The position numbers and the translations under genes are program-made. From positions 1 to 6,333 of the forward strand of contig JALUKO010000394.1 in assembly GCA_027056525.1 (NCBI GenBank): 6,333 nucleotides of DNA. The letters are read 5' to 3'. This document shows positions 6,188 to 6,333 of the stretch, piece by piece. This stretch comes from Helicobacteraceae bacterium. Its GTDB lineage: Bacteria > Campylobacterota > Campylobacteria > Campylobacterales > Sulfurimonadaceae. The notes under the pieces were generated by a model that searched no databases, had not been told where the DNA came from, and saw nothing but the letters and a program-made list of their open reading frames with translations. The number at the start of each line of letters is the position of its first letter. The first letter of the stretch is position 1.

Positions 6188-6333
6188 ATGAGTTTTACAA
6201 AAGGTTCAGAGTGGAGAAAATGGGATTTACATGTGCATACAAAAGGTACAAATAAAAATGATCAATTTAAAAGTGAAAATTTTGATGAGTTTTGTGTAGT
6301 CTTTTTTAAACAAGCAATAGAAAATAATATAAG
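6188..6333 (+). CDS. PHP-domain, TrlF-like AAA ATPase (N-terminal fragment, cut by window end)
   Basis: The first 48 codons are present. The opening GSEWRKWDLHVHT (6-18) is the hallmark start of the PHP phosphoesterase domain: His15 and His17 form the metal-binding HxH motif. The GS-x-W-x-KWD-x-H-x-HT pattern, followed by an NFDEFCVVFF segment (32-41), is what I know from TrlF-like proteins, long proteins that join an N-terminal PHP domain to an SMC-like AAA ATPase. The assignment rests on this short stretch, so the ATPase part is inferred. The start is firm: AGGGGAGA (6175-6182) lies five bases before the ATG. Such genes are patchily distributed and often sit near restriction or other defence genes, which fits the eroded spacer upstream. 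A role in nucleic-acid cleavage against phage is plausible but not shown here. Another PHP-ATPase family is the main alternative. Confidence 0.75.
   Translation, partial: MSFTKGSEWRKWDLHVHTKGTNKNDQFKSENFDEFCVVFFKQAIENNI

Overview
The window looks like chromosomal DNA of a free-living Campylobacterota (Epsilonproteobacteria) species, perhaps close to Sulfurimonas. This is inferred from three things: low GC, AT-rich -10-like promoters with T-rich upstream stretches and no clear -35, and the gene order rpsA - small membrane protein - serA. I recall that order from Campylobacter jejuni (Cj0893c-Cj0892c-Cj0891c) and Helicobacter pylori (HP0399-HP0398-HP0397). No rRNA, tRNA, CRISPR array, insertion sequence or complete mobile element was seen.

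Region 1 (1-3763) is a tight, plus-strand, probably co-transcribed block. rpsA (six-repeat ribosomal protein S1, 552 aa) is followed after 5 bases by a 160-aa single-pass membrane-anchored protein of unknown function. That gene overlaps serA (phosphoglycerate dehydrogenase, 528 aa, long form with ASB and ACT domains) by one base at a TAATG junction. The block pairs translation machinery with the first step of serine synthesis.

Region 2 (3764-3913) is a 150-base spacer. It holds an imperfect hairpin built on GGGATCA/TGATCCC and a good -10 box (TATAAT) ahead of the next gene.

Region 3 (3914-5771) encodes what look like two halves of one cyclic-di-GMP-type signalling protein. The first half has an N-terminal helical region, a PAS-like segment and a GGDEF domain whose signature has decayed to EGSRF. 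The second half has a YcgR-N-like segment and a PilZ domain with an intact RxxxR but a degenerate second motif. The reading frame changes by +1 at 5028-5050, inside the end of the GGDEF domain. This is either a frameshift (mutation or sequencing error) in a single gene of about 620 codons, or a gene that has split into two overlapping ORFs.

Region 4 (5772-6333) looks like the edge of an accessory region. About 416 bases hold a possible promoter with two small dyads, a decayed small ORF with an in-frame amber codon and a 31-codon ORF of doubtful reality. They are followed by the first 48 codons of a PHP-domain protein (motif DLHVHT) of the TrlF-like AAA ATPase type, cut by the window end. TrlF-like proteins occur in variable, defence-rich loci, so the sequence beyond 6333 is the best place to look for an unusual system. 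Nothing inside the window itself proves a new system.
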